A stretch of 47,939 nucleotides of DNA from Centipeda periodontii DSM 2778 (GTDB lineage Bacteria > Bacillota > Negativicutes > Selenomonadales > Selenomonadaceae), in NCBI RefSeq assembly GCF_000213975.1, contig NZ_GL892076.1:2610571-2658509 (forward strand). Direction: 5' to 3'. The notes below the pieces were generated by a model, which saw only the letters and a program-made list of their open reading frames with translations, was not told the origin of the DNA and ran no database searches. Shown here one piece after another: positions 25,105 through 33,088 of the stretch (positions within the stretch are counted from its first letter, which is position 1; each line of letters begins with the position of its first letter). Both the position numbers and the translations under genes were made by a program.

Positions 25105-25158
25105 GCACCTTCCACCATGCTGCGCATGGTCCCCCTCTCCCGCCTCGGCAGGGTTATG
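25105..25158. repeat. Extragenic hairpin repeat, short copy
   Basis: CACCTTCCACCATGCTGCGCATGGTCCCCC closely matches the start of the array at 41945 (CCTTCCACCACGCTTCGCGTGGTCC), including the CCATG/CATGG hairpin. It fills the gap between the binding protein gene and the HAD gene. Confidence 0.6.
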
Positions 25159-25165
25159 GTATTTT

Positions 25166-26395
25166 TCACTGCTGCAAAATCGCATTTACTTCCTTTTGCA
25201 GGCGGTTGAGCGCGTTGTGGAACGGCGGCGGCTCATTGATCAGCGCGTGAATGGCGCGATCGGCATAGAGCATAACCTCCGAGAGGCGGTCGAAGCGGTA
25301 CGGCGGGACAGCGTTCTGCATGGCAGTGCTCACATCCTCGACCGTCATGGCGCTCTCCCCCGAGTCCCAGAGGAAGATCTCCTCCGCCGCGCGCGATCGG
25401 AGAACATCACGGCGTGCAGGCAAGGCATGGGACTTTTCGAGCACCATGCCCTGTATTTCGGGATCGCCGCTGAGCATCTTCATAAACGACCACGCAAGCT
25501 CCTGTCGGCCGCTGCGCGCGCTCATCCCCACGAGCAGACTGTCCATCGTCGAGATGTTCCCACCCGAGGGACCTGCGGGCAGCGGAATGCAGTCCCACTC
25601 GAAGGAACTGTACTTCTTCACACGCCACGGATAGGGCTTGTAGGTACGATATTCGGCAAAGGTGAACGGACGGAACGCGACCCGCCCCATGTCGAAATCG
25701 CGTGCTGTGACCTTGTGTCCCTCGTTTGCCTCTTCGAGCTCCTTTAGAAAGCGCACGGTTTCCTCCATGCGCGGATCGGCAAAGTACGAGGATTTTCCGT
25801 CTTCTCGAAAGAGCCGGACGCCGTTGGACACCGCTGCCTGCTCCCATGTGTAGTCGTAGAAACCGAACTGATCGGGTATGCCATCTCCGTCCGTATCCTT
25901 CGTGAGACGCTGCGAGAGCGCGAGAAAGTCCGCCCACGTCCACGAGAGCGGCGGCATGTCTGCTCCCTCACGCGCGAGCAGCGTCTTGTTGACGAACATC
26001 AGCGTGATCATGTTCTCGCAGGGCAGCGCATAGAGGCGTCCGTCATGCTGCCCGTTCTGATAGGCGGCACGATCATAGATCTCCGTGGAGAACTCCGCGT
26101 CCTGCTCCACGAGCGGGGAAAGCTCTCGGAGTCCCCCTTTTTCCGCATAGAACTCGAAGTCCTCCGTCGGCAGGAGGAAGACATCGGGCTCCTCCCCACG
26201 CTGGAACTCTCCCGCAAGCCACTCCGCGTAATCCTCACGTTGAATGCCGCTTACATATTGGACGCGCACGCCCGGATGCGCCTCCTCGAATTTCTCGATC
26301 GTGCGGTCGATGATGGCGTAGGGCTCACCCTGCGGTACACCCCAGTTGCTGCCTGCAAAGATGCCGATCGTCAAGACGGGGCTGCTGCGCTGCAC
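25166..26395 (-). CDS. Orphan extracellular sugar-binding protein, 5'-truncated
   Basis: This ABC-type solute-binding protein (about 410 residues from the GTG at 26395) begins almost directly at the mature part (VLTIGIFAGSNWGVPQGEPY). In frame, only Leu-Val-Ala-Trp-Leu-Val of a signal or anchor helix remains before it at 26410-26396. Further upstream the sequence is response regulator. The fold blocks (IDRTIEKFEEAHPGVRV, DGDGIPDQFGFYDYTW) are typical of family 1 sugar-binding proteins. No permease or ATPase genes are nearby, so it was probably a sensory protein feeding the adjacent kinase, like LevQ/LevT. Without its N-terminus it should not be exported. Confidence 0.82.
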   Translation of the reverse strand: MQRSSPVLTIGIFAGSNWGVPQGEPYAIIDRTIEKFEEAHPGVRVQYVSGIQREDYAEWLAGEFQRGEEPDVFLLPTEDFEFYAEKGGLRELSPLVEQDAEFSTEIYDRAAYQNGQHDGRLYALPCENMITLMFVNKTLLAREGADMPPLSWTWADFLALSQRLTKDTDGDGIPDQFGFYDYTWEQAAVSNGVRLFREDGKSSYFADPRMEETVRFLKELEEANEGHKVTARDFDMGRVAFRPFTFAEYRTYKPYPWRVKKYSSFEWDCIPLPAGPSGGNISTMDSLLVGMSARSGRQELAWSFMKMLSGDPEIQGMVLEKSHALPARRDVLRSRAAEEIFLWDSGESAMTVEDVSTAMQNAVPPYRFDRLSEVMLYADRAIHALINEPPPFHNALNRLQKEVNAILQQ

Positions 26396-26580
26396 GAGCC
26401 ACGCGACGAGATGCGGATATCCATGAGGATGATATCGACAGACGTTTCCGCAATCTTCGCGAGCGCCTCACGTCCGTTGCGCGCCATCGCCGTGACCTTC
26501 ATGTCCTCGTTCATCTCGAGGACGATCTTGAGGCTCTCTCGGATGAGCTCCTGATCGTCGGCGATCATGACATTGATCAT
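26371..26580 (-). pseudogene. Truncated NarL-type response regulator
   Basis: Only the first 56 residues of a receiver domain are present: acidic pair in MIADDQE and the phosphoacceptor Asp54 in IILMDIR. After Arg56 the sequence changes to that of the binding protein gene in another frame, at about 26410/26411, and stops after 13 unrelated residues. The rest of the receiver domain and the whole LuxR-type DNA-binding domain are absent. Its ATG overlaps the kinase stop by four bases. It cannot bind DNA. Confidence 0.85.
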
Positions 26581-27809
26581 ACGCTCTCACCTCCCCCGCT
26601 GAGCGGTATCGTGACATCGACTGTGAATCCGTCCCCGCTCCGATACTTCGCTGTTCCGTGCAGGAGGTAGAGCCGCTCCTGCATGTGGCGCAGCCCGAAC
26701 CCCGGCGTCACCTCCGCGCAGCCGACGCCATCGTCCGCAATACAGATGCTGAGGATGCCGACATTCTCCCCGATCGTAATGCATACGTGCCTTGCCTGTC
26801 CGTGTCGGTGGGCATTCGTCAGGCTCTCCTGCAACACGCGGTAGATGACATCCTCCTGATCCTCGCGCAGGTCCGCCGGCCACTTCTGCACGTCGAGCGT
26901 GATCTCCATGCCCGACGCCTCCGCATAGTCGCTCGTCATCGCGGCGATCGCCTCCTGAAATGGCATCTTCTCCATCGCATCGGGCCGGAGCTTCTTCATC
27001 GAGCGGCGCACGTCCGTGATGCCCTTCTGTGCCGTGTCACGAATGCGCACGAGCTGCGTGCGCGTAAACTCCGGTGCACTCTCGAGCGTCACCATGCAGG
27101 CATCCAGCCCCGCAGTGATGCCTGTGAGCGCATGCCCGAGCGTATCGTGAATCTCGCGCGCAAGTCGGTTGCGCTCGCGTGTTTCTGCCATGCGTCCCGC
27201 GTGGATGGCATAGGCTCGAAGGCGCTGGTTTGCCTCTTCGAGTTTCTCGTTGAGCAGGCGAATGCGTTCCCGCTCTTCGTTCTTGTTCTTGATGAGCAGA
27301 ACGAGATAGGAGACGAAGAGGATCGTGTTCAGCGAGGAGCACGCGCTCCGCAGCGCAAGCAGGATGCTCTGCGTCTCGCTGTTATAGTAGGAAAGATAGG
27401 CCTCGAAGGGAATGACCTTCGTCTGATAGAGTCCGAGGTTGACATTCGCGATGAGATAGAGCATGACCATCGCGCTGATCAGAAGATAGGCGCGGTGATG
27501 TCCCTCGTACCTCTGCATCATATCCGCGACCACGAGCAGCACGACACCATCATAGGAGAAATTCAAACTCCGCATAAGCACCATACATGCCGCGATCTCG
27601 ATCGTCAGCAGGAGATAGAGGCGCACGCGCTGCTCTGTGGGACTCATGCGGTAGAGTCCGCCGAAAAGCGCGAGCAGGAGGAATGCAAGCGCCGTCTGAA
27701 AACAGATCTCCACCGGCGAGAGCGGCAGCGCATTCACCTGTTTCAGAAAGGCATACGCTCCCATCGACATGTGGATCTTGTGCTGCGTCAGGCAGAGAAA
27801 TGCGGTCAA
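26577..27809 (-). CDS. NarL-family sensor histidine kinase, start damaged
   Basis: The open frame encodes 410 residues from a TTG at 27809, and the frame stays open upstream with a natural-looking extension (EVHGLLYAYNALVVS) to about 27860. Six or so membrane helices fill the N-terminal half, followed by a coiled coil (NEERERIRLLNEKLEEANQ), the phospho-His box RLAREIHDTLGHALTG and an ATPase domain ending in GFGLRHMQERL. No ATG or ribosome binding site precedes the kinase frame, because the upstream sequence is truncated IID. The intact catalytic part predicts a kinase, but expression is doubtful. Confidence 0.82.
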   Translation of the reverse strand: MTAFLCLTQHKIHMSMGAYAFLKQVNALPLSPVEICFQTALAFLLLALFGGLYRMSPTEQRVRLYLLLTIEIAACMVLMRSLNFSYDGVVLLVVADMMQRYEGHHRAYLLISAMVMLYLIANVNLGLYQTKVIPFEAYLSYYNSETQSILLALRSACSSLNTILFVSYLVLLIKNKNEERERIRLLNEKLEEANQRLRAYAIHAGRMAETRERNRLAREIHDTLGHALTGITAGLDACMVTLESAPEFTRTQLVRIRDTAQKGITDVRRSMKKLRPDAMEKMPFQEAIAAMTSDYAEASGMEITLDVQKWPADLREDQEDVIYRVLQESLTNAHRHGQARHVCITIGENVGILSICIADDGVGCAEVTPGFGLRHMQERLYLLHGTAKYRSGDGFTVDVTIPLSGGGESV

Positions 27810-28444
27810 AACGGAAACAACGAGTGCGTTGTAGGCATAGAGCAGTCCGTGTACCTCTTCGCAACGAGCGCACCCATGACGAGAAGTCCGAACACGGACG
27901 AGCCCTCCGTGAGGTAGCGCATCTTGTTGCCGCCGATGTTGTCGACCAGCTCCGTGCCCTTCTCGTAGCCATAGTGTACGCCATACCAGTGCGTCAAGAG
28001 GCGCAGCGCGTTGAACGCGACGAAGAAGATGATCGGACCGATGATGCTGCCCGTGAGCGCTATCCCAGCGCCGAGTGCCGCAAGGACGGGGCGCAGCGTG
28101 CCCCAGAAGATCGGGTCGCCGACGCCCGCGAGAGGGCCGATGAGACCGACCTTGACGCCCGAGAGTGTCTGCGGGCTGATGTCCGCACCGTTCGCGCGCT
28201 TTTCCTCCATTGCGGCGATGATGCCCATGATCGACGCTGCCACGAACGGCTGCGTGTTGAAGAACTCGAGGTGACGCTTGAGCGCCGCCTTCAGCTCGTC
28301 GCCCTGATAGAGCTTCTTGAGCGCCGGCATCATTGCGACGCAGAAGCCCATTGCCTGCATACGCTCAAAGTTGAACGATCCGAGCAGGAAGTTGGAACGA
28401 ACGAAGATCCAGAAGAGGTCTCTCTTGTTCAATGTCTTTTCCAT
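27806..28444 (-). CDS. PTS mannose-family EIID subunit, C-terminally truncated
   Basis: Residues 1-191 follow the EIID family closely, from KRDLFWIFVRSNFLLGSFNF through GPLAGVGDPIFWGTLRP to GLLVMGALVAKR. The next bases belong to the kinase gene in another frame, adding 20 unrelated residues (DCSMPTTHSLFPF) before a stop. Normal EIID proteins are about 270-280 residues, so the last membrane helices are missing. The junction lies at about 27850-27862. Transport function is probably lost. Confidence 0.82.
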   Translation of the reverse strand: MEKTLNKRDLFWIFVRSNFLLGSFNFERMQAMGFCVAMMPALKKLYQGDELKAALKRHLEFFNTQPFVAASIMGIIAAMEEKRANGADISPQTLSGVKVGLIGPLAGVGDPIFWGTLRPVLAALGAGIALTGSIIGPIIFFVAFNALRLLTHWYGVHYGYEKGTELVDNIGGNKMRYLTEGSSVFGLLVMGALVAKRYTDCSMPTTHSLFPF

Positions 28445-28456
28445 CGTCCTGCCTCC

Positions 28457-29263
28457 TTACATCAGATCCGAATCATCAATATCATCGACGGGATTGCCCG
28501 TACCGGCACCCGCACCCGCTGCAGCGACCTGCGACTCACGCTCAATCCCCTTGATGTGGAAGTACGCGCAGAGAAGACCGACTGCGCCGAAGCCGATGAG
28601 GTTGAAATCCGTGAAGACGGCCATCAGGAAGCCGAGGAAGAAGTACGGCATGAGCGACTTTGCATTCATCATGTTGATGACCATCGCATAGCCGACGACG
28701 ACGATGAAGCCGCCCGCGACCTGCAGACCGCGCGTCACGACCTCGGGGATCGAGCTGAGCATGGCGCTGACCGTGTCCGTGCCCGCGATGAGCGCGACGA
28801 GCGCAGCGGGGACAGCGACGCGGATTGCCTGCAGCATAAGACCTGCGACGTGGCACATCTCGATGCCGAACATATTGCCATCCTCGGCAAATTTGTCCGC
28901 GAGATGCTGGAAGAAGACGGTGATCGTACGAACGAAGATCGTGAGCACCTGACCTGCCGCCGCAAGCGGAACGGCAAGCGCGATGCCCGCCGCGATGTCC
29001 TGATGTCCGACGATGACGAGGATCGTCGCGACCACCGACGCGAGCGCCGCATCCGGCGCCATCGCAGCGCCGACGTTCATCCAGCCGAGCGCCATGAGTT
29101 CGAGCGTACCGCCGAGGATGATGCCTGTCGTGATGTCGCCGAGCACGAGACCGACAAGCGTACAGGCGATCAGCGGACGATGAAACTGCGCCTCATCGAG
29201 TACGCTCGCCATGCCCGTAATCGCCGCGACGACGATGAGCATTACAAACTGTACGGTATCCAT
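28457..29263 (-). CDS. PTS mannose-family EIIC subunit
   Basis: This 268-residue membrane protein appears intact and forms the sugar channel of a mannose-class PTS together with IID. Characteristic blocks are GEI/GTLELMALGWMNVGAAMAPD, ASVVATILVIVGHQDIAAGI and the C-terminal FLGFLMAVFTDFNLIGFG. About 7-8 hydrophobic helices are present. It is 12 bp upstream of the truncated IID gene. An R1 repeat separates it from the IIB gene upstream. Confidence 0.9.
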   Translation of the reverse strand: MDTVQFVMLIVVAAITGMASVLDEAQFHRPLIACTLVGLVLGDITTGIILGGTLELMALGWMNVGAAMAPDAALASVVATILVIVGHQDIAAGIALAVPLAAAGQVLTIFVRTITVFFQHLADKFAEDGNMFGIEMCHVAGLMLQAIRVAVPAALVALIAGTDTVSAMLSSIPEVVTRGLQVAGGFIVVVGYAMVINMMNAKSLMPYFFLGFLMAVFTDFNLIGFGAVGLLCAYFHIKGIERESQVAAAGAGAGTGNPVDDIDDSDLM

Positions 29264-29282
29264 AAATCCAACCTCCCATTTC

Positions 29283-29451
29283 CTAGGGAATCGCTGATAA
29301 AATGAAGTCCGTCGAATTGGTACAGATTTTTTGTCCTGTCAAGAAGACAAACCGGACGCATAGCAAAAGCTATGTGGAGGATTTGTCAACAAAGACAGGG
29401 CGAAAAAGATGTGCTAAGACGGCGCGGCTGAATTTATCAGTGCTTCCCTAA
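29283..29451. repeat. R1 long palindromic repeat, copy C (about 169 bp)
   Basis: It starts CTAGGGAATCGCTGATAAAATG and ends TTTATCAGTGCTTCCCTAA. The central block CAAACCGGACGCATAGC, followed by AAAAGCTATGTGGAGGATTTG, is almost identical to copy A. It lies in the PTS operon between the IIB and IIC genes. Confidence 0.8.
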
Positions 29452-29495
29452 AGAGTACCCAATCCCCCCAATGGATTGGAGCCCTTCAAAGACCG

Positions 29496-29987
29496 TTATG
29501 CGAGCCCCTTTGCCTTGAGCGCCGCCATCACATCGCCCTTCGGCTCGTTCCAGAGCTTGCGGATCTCCACCTCGATCCCCATATCGAGGAGTTCCTTGAT
29601 CGCCTTGACATCTTCGTCGTTCACCGCGACCGCCTGCGAGATCATCGTGTCGCCGTCCTTGAAGCACTTGCCGCCGAGGTTGACGGACTTGAACGGGATG
29701 CCGCCCTTTACCGCGCGTACAACATCGGTCGGATTCGTGAAGAGAAACAGTGTTTTGAACGAATCGTACTTCGGATCCTTGTACGCAACAACAGCCTTGT
29801 CCACGGGAATGACGTATGCCTTGATGCCCGGCGGTGCAACCTGGATGAGCAGCTTCTTGCGCATCTCGTCCTGTGCCACGTCGTCATTGACGCACATGAT
29901 ACGGTTGCAGCCTGTCATCTTCGTCCAGACCGTCGCAACCTGTCCGTGAATCAGGCGGTCGTCAATACGGCAAAATGCGATCTCCAT
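29496..29987 (-). CDS. PTS mannose-family EIIB subunit
   Basis: This 163-residue cytoplasmic protein transfers phosphate to the incoming sugar. The phosphorylated histidine is His14 in RIDDRLIHGQV, and the blocks RIMCVNDDVAQDEMRK and GGIPFKSVNLGG are typical of the family. The start at 29987 has GGGGGA upstream. It is the first gene of the PTS operon and has a plausible promoter at 30035-30062. Confidence 0.9.
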   Translation of the reverse strand: MEIAFCRIDDRLIHGQVATVWTKMTGCNRIMCVNDDVAQDEMRKKLLIQVAPPGIKAYVIPVDKAVVAYKDPKYDSFKTLFLFTNPTDVVRAVKGGIPFKSVNLGGKCFKDGDTMISQAVAVNDEDVKAIKELLDMGIEVEIRKLWNEPKGDVMAALKAKGLA

Positions 29988-30034
29988 GATAAAATCCCCC
30001 TTCATCCTAAAAAACGAATCATTACTCTGGTTAT

Positions 30035-30062
30035 ATTGTATCAAAAAGAGAAATATTGTCAT
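30035..30062 (-). promoter_or_regulatory. Promoter for the PTS operon
   Basis: On the minus strand ATGACA (30057-30062), 16 bp, and TACAAT (30035-30040) precede the IIB gene. No sigma54-type -24/-12 (GG...GC) motif was noticed, unlike LevR-regulated PTS operons. Confidence 0.5.
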
Positions 30063-30092
30063 CTGAGGTCTGTCACATCTTTTCAGATTTTT

Positions 30093-30112
30093 TTCATGAC
30101 AAATGTCATGAA
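30093..30112. promoter_or_regulatory. Candidate operator: TTCATGACA-N2-TGTCATGAA palindrome
   Basis: A perfect 9-bp inverted repeat with a 2-bp spacer lies about 30 bp upstream of the -35 element of the PTS promoter. The position suits an activator such as a NarL-type response regulator or a catabolite regulator. The binder is unknown. Confidence 0.5.
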
Positions 30113-30145
30113 GTCATTTTTTTCTGTTCTTTCTTAAAAGTAAAA

Positions 30146-30185
30146 GGGGCTGTTGCACGAAGTTTTAGCTTCGTGCAACAGCCCC
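30146..30185 (-). terminator. R2 hairpin, terminator of the penicillin-binding protein gene
   Basis: A 17-bp perfect stem GGGGCTGTTGCACGAAG/CTTCGTGCAACAGCCCC is followed on the minus strand by TTTTACTTTT. It is the same repeat core as at 4452-4503 and lies between the PTS promoter region and the end of the penicillin-binding protein gene. Confidence 0.8.
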
Positions 30186-30263
30186 ACTACTCCCGAAATC
30201 ATCGTCAATATACGAAAGGAATCATGATGAAACCAACAAAATACATCTCCCGCACAGCGGAAT

Positions 30264-32270
30264 CTACGATGGTGCGAAATAAACCTTGACATGCGTCCCC
30301 TGCTCAACGATGTCATTGACACCGAGGCTCTGCGAGACAGCGGCGCCCGTCCCCTCACTCTCGAAGAAAAGTCCGCGCTGCTCGGCAAGGCGTGCCGCCT
30401 CGCGCATGGAGAGTCCCGTGAAGTCCGGTACGAGAGCCTTGCCCTCGGGTGGTGTCGCGATCGCCTCCATGCGCTTTTCCTCCGCCCGCTTTTCTTCTGC
30501 AGGGCTGCTTTCTGACGGCTCATCCTCCTTCGTAAACGGATTGCTCGACGGCTCCACATGTGCATAGCGCAGGAGCTGAGCAAAGATGCGCGAGGCGACA
30601 GGTGCAGCGATCTGTCCGCCATAGAAGTTCCCGCCGCGCGGATCGTCAATCATGACGAGCACGGTGAAGATCGGATCCTCGACGGGCGCAAAACCGCAGA
30701 ACGAGGCGATGTAACGTCCCTCCATATAGCCCGACGTGTCAAGGCGAATTTTCTGCGCCGTTCCGGTCTTGCCTGCAATGCGGTAGCCGCGCACAGCAGC
30801 CTTGGAGCCGCCGCCCGTCGCGACGACCTGCTCGAGGAGTCCGATCAGGGTGCGATTCACCGTCTTCTGCAGAGTCTCGCGAACCTCCTGCGGTTTGCGT
30901 TCCTCATAGACCGAGCCGTCCGGATTTTTGATCTCGCGCACGATATGGGGGCGCATCAACATGCCGCCGTTTGCAATCGCGGACATCGCCGTCACAAGCT
31001 GCAAGGGGGTTACTGCGATGCTCTGCCCGATTGCGGTGGTCGCAATATCCGAGTCGCGCATATCCTCGGCCTTGAAGAGAATGCCCTCCTCCTCACCGGG
31101 CAGGTCGATGCCCGTCTGCGCACCGAAGCCGAAGAGGCGCGTATAGTGCATCATTTTTTCCGCACCGAGGGAAAGTCCAACCTGTGCAAAGCCCGTGTTG
31201 AGGGATTTCTTCACAATATCGGTAAAGGTGACGGCACCGTAGCTCTCGTTGCTCCAGTTCTGGATGCGCCGCCCCGAGACCATGACATACCCGGGGTCGA
31301 AGAAGACCTGATTCGGCGTGACGATTCCCTCCTGGAGTGCCGCGCCCGCAACGACTGCCTTGAACGTAGAGCCCGGCTCGTAGATAAAGGAAACGGCACG
31401 GTTCTTCCAATTCTCCCGCGAATACTCCCAGAAGCGGTTTGGATTGTAGGAGGGGCGCGATGCCATGGCGAGGATCTCGCCCGTCTTCGGATCCATGACA
31501 ATCGCCGTGATCGAGGCGGGATTGTTCTCCGCCATCGCGCGGTCGATCTCCTGCTCCACCATGAACTGAATCGTGCTGTCGATCGTCAGCACCGCCGTCT
31601 TGCAGTAGTCGCCGCGATACGTGCGCCGCCCGAAAAAGATGGAGTCTAGGATCGGGCGCCGCTGCCCGTCGACCGTCAGCCGCTCCTCACGCACCTCGCC
31701 CTTGAGCAGGGGATCGAGCGCCTGCTCCACCCCGTCGAGCCCCTCGTCGTCCGTGCCGACGAAACCGAGCACATTCGCCGCAAGGGCATCGTTCGGATAG
31801 TAGCGCTTTGCCTCGTTCTGAAACCCGAGGCAGTCGCTGTACCCCTTCTCGCGGATGACAGCGCGCACCGCCTCATATTCACTGTGCTCGAGGCGCCGCT
31901 TGACCCAAACGAAGCCGCCGCCGACGGCGATGTCATCGAGGATGTCCTGCTCCGTAAGACCGATGAGCGGTGCAATATCTGCGGCAATCGCAGCGGGATC
32001 ATGTGACTCGTAGACGTGGTTCGGGTCGATAAAGAGGGACTTCGTCATGCTGCTGACGGCGAGCTCCTTGCCGTTGCGGTCGAAGATCGCACCGCGCAGG
32101 GACTGGATGCGGAACTCGTAGCCACTCTGGTCGCGCATCCGCTGTGCGAGCGCATCGCCCTGAATAACCTGCAGATAGCCGTAGCGGAAGGTCAGTACAA
32201 CGAGAAGACCGAACATCAAAAGCGCGACGCGCGCAATGCGCCCCTGCACCATCGCCCGAACATTTTTCAT
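30264..32270 (-). CDS. Class B penicillin-binding protein (FtsI/SpoVD type) with one PASTA domain
   Basis: This 668-residue peptidoglycan transpeptidase is anchored by one N-terminal helix (IARVALLMFGLLVVLTF). The pedestal domain covers about 50-240. The catalytic motifs are EPGSTFKAVV (SxxK), KSLNTGF (SxN) and GKTGTAQK (KTG). A Glu/Lys-rich linker (about 570-600) leads to a single C-terminal PASTA domain (VPDFTGLSMREAARLAEQRG). I chose the ATG at 32270, after AAGGGGG; an ATG at 32309 is possible. No other division or cell wall genes are adjacent, which argues against the dcw-cluster ftsI and for a paralogue. Confidence 0.9.
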   Translation of the reverse strand: MKNVRAMVQGRIARVALLMFGLLVVLTFRYGYLQVIQGDALAQRMRDQSGYEFRIQSLRGAIFDRNGKELAVSSMTKSLFIDPNHVYESHDPAAIAADIAPLIGLTEQDILDDIAVGGGFVWVKRRLEHSEYEAVRAVIREKGYSDCLGFQNEAKRYYPNDALAANVLGFVGTDDEGLDGVEQALDPLLKGEVREERLTVDGQRRPILDSIFFGRRTYRGDYCKTAVLTIDSTIQFMVEQEIDRAMAENNPASITAIVMDPKTGEILAMASRPSYNPNRFWEYSRENWKNRAVSFIYEPGSTFKAVVAGAALQEGIVTPNQVFFDPGYVMVSGRRIQNWSNESYGAVTFTDIVKKSLNTGFAQVGLSLGAEKMMHYTRLFGFGAQTGIDLPGEEEGILFKAEDMRDSDIATTAIGQSIAVTPLQLVTAMSAIANGGMLMRPHIVREIKNPDGSVYEERKPQEVRETLQKTVNRTLIGLLEQVVATGGGSKAAVRGYRIAGKTGTAQKIRLDTSGYMEGRYIASFCGFAPVEDPIFTVLVMIDDPRGGNFYGGQIAAPVASRIFAQLLRYAHVEPSSNPFTKEDEPSESSPAEEKRAEEKRMEAIATPPEGKALVPDFTGLSMREAARLAEQRGLFFESEGTGAAVSQSLGVNDIVEQGTHVKVYFAPS

Positions 32271-32326
32271 TGATCCATGCCCCCCTTGCTCTGAACACTC
32301 TCGTGTCATCATACCATAAACGCGCA

Positions 32327-32376
32327 TGAAAAAAAAGCCGCCGCAATGCTCTGCATTGCAGCGACTTTTTTCATGC
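32327..32376 (-). terminator. Terminator of the formate dehydrogenase operon
   Basis: GCCGCCGCAATGC pairs with GCATTGCAGCGAC around TCT, extended by A6/T6 and CATGA/TCATG arms. It lies between the fdnI stop and the start of the penicillin-binding protein gene, so on the minus strand it ends the formate dehydrogenase transcript. Confidence 0.8.
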
Positions 32377-32387
32377 AATCGAGAAAA

Positions 32388-33083
32388 TCAATGATGATCT
32401 TCCTTCTCTGCCTGTTCGATCTCCTCACGTGTCACAACGCCCTGCGCGATAAGTTCGTTCACCCATGCGCCGTGGTGATGTGCAGCGTAGGACGCCTTGA
32501 TCGTGCCGTCCTTCATGCCGTGCAGAGAGTCGGGATTGACACCCGCTGCGAGGTAGATGTGCCCGAGTGCAGCGGCAAAGCAGACCGCCGCCCCGATGCT
32601 GTGCACGGGGATGGCAAGCGATGTGATCGTTGCCGGCAGGATGCTGTCACCCATCCAGAGGATGAGACCTGAGACGACGATGACGACCGACAGTGCAAGC
32701 TGCAGGGCGATGTTCATCTTCTCGCCGCCGTTGTAGAAACCCTGCGGCGGCATCTCGGGATCCTTGCCCATCAGCTCGAGGGGGAATTTCTGCATGAACT
32801 CCATGTCTCTCTTGCCGAAGCTGAAGATCTCCTTAATCATGACGATGTAGCCCTTGCGCGCGATGATGAAGCCGATGATCGGGGTCACGATGAACATGAC
32901 GCCAAAGATGCGGTGCGCATACATAAGTGTCTTGTCACCGAAGATATCATACAGGAATCGGAAGGTATCCGCATAGAGCGGCAGAGCCGTAAGAAAGAGC
33001 ATGAAGAACGCGAATGCGTTGAGCCAGTGGCACATAGCAAATGCCTTCTCATGGCGCGGCACATATTTCTTGTTGATCAGCAT
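32388..33083 (-). CDS. fdnI: Formate dehydrogenase cytochrome b556 (gamma) subunit
   Basis: This 231-residue membrane protein carries electrons from the FeS subunit to quinone. Heme-ligand histidines are visible in MCHWLNAF, MYAHRIFG, PVHSIGAAV and LGHIYLAAG. Four hydrophobic helices match FdnI/FdoI. The ATG at 33083 follows AAGGGG with good spacing; a GTG at 33092 overlaps the fdnH stop. It ends in a His-rich, acidic tail. Last gene of the operon. Confidence 0.9.
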   Translation of the reverse strand: MLINKKYVPRHEKAFAMCHWLNAFAFFMLFLTALPLYADTFRFLYDIFGDKTLMYAHRIFGVMFIVTPIIGFIIARKGYIVMIKEIFSFGKRDMEFMQKFPLELMGKDPEMPPQGFYNGGEKMNIALQLALSVVIVVSGLILWMGDSILPATITSLAIPVHSIGAAVCFAAALGHIYLAAGVNPDSLHGMKDGTIKASYAAHHHGAWVNELIAQGVVTREEIEQAEKEDHH

Positions 33084-33088
33084 TGTGC

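Noticed and set aside
25166-26410. A sugar ABC importer
   Set aside because: Only the binding protein is present; no permease or ATPase genes are adjacent, and the neighbours are two-component and PTS genes.
27587-29305. A 572-codon open frame on the plus strand across the PTS and kinase genes
   Set aside because: It is antisense to clearly recognisable IIC, IID and kinase genes, is rich in Arg, Asp and Glu as expected for the complement of GC-rich coding DNA, and matches no family.
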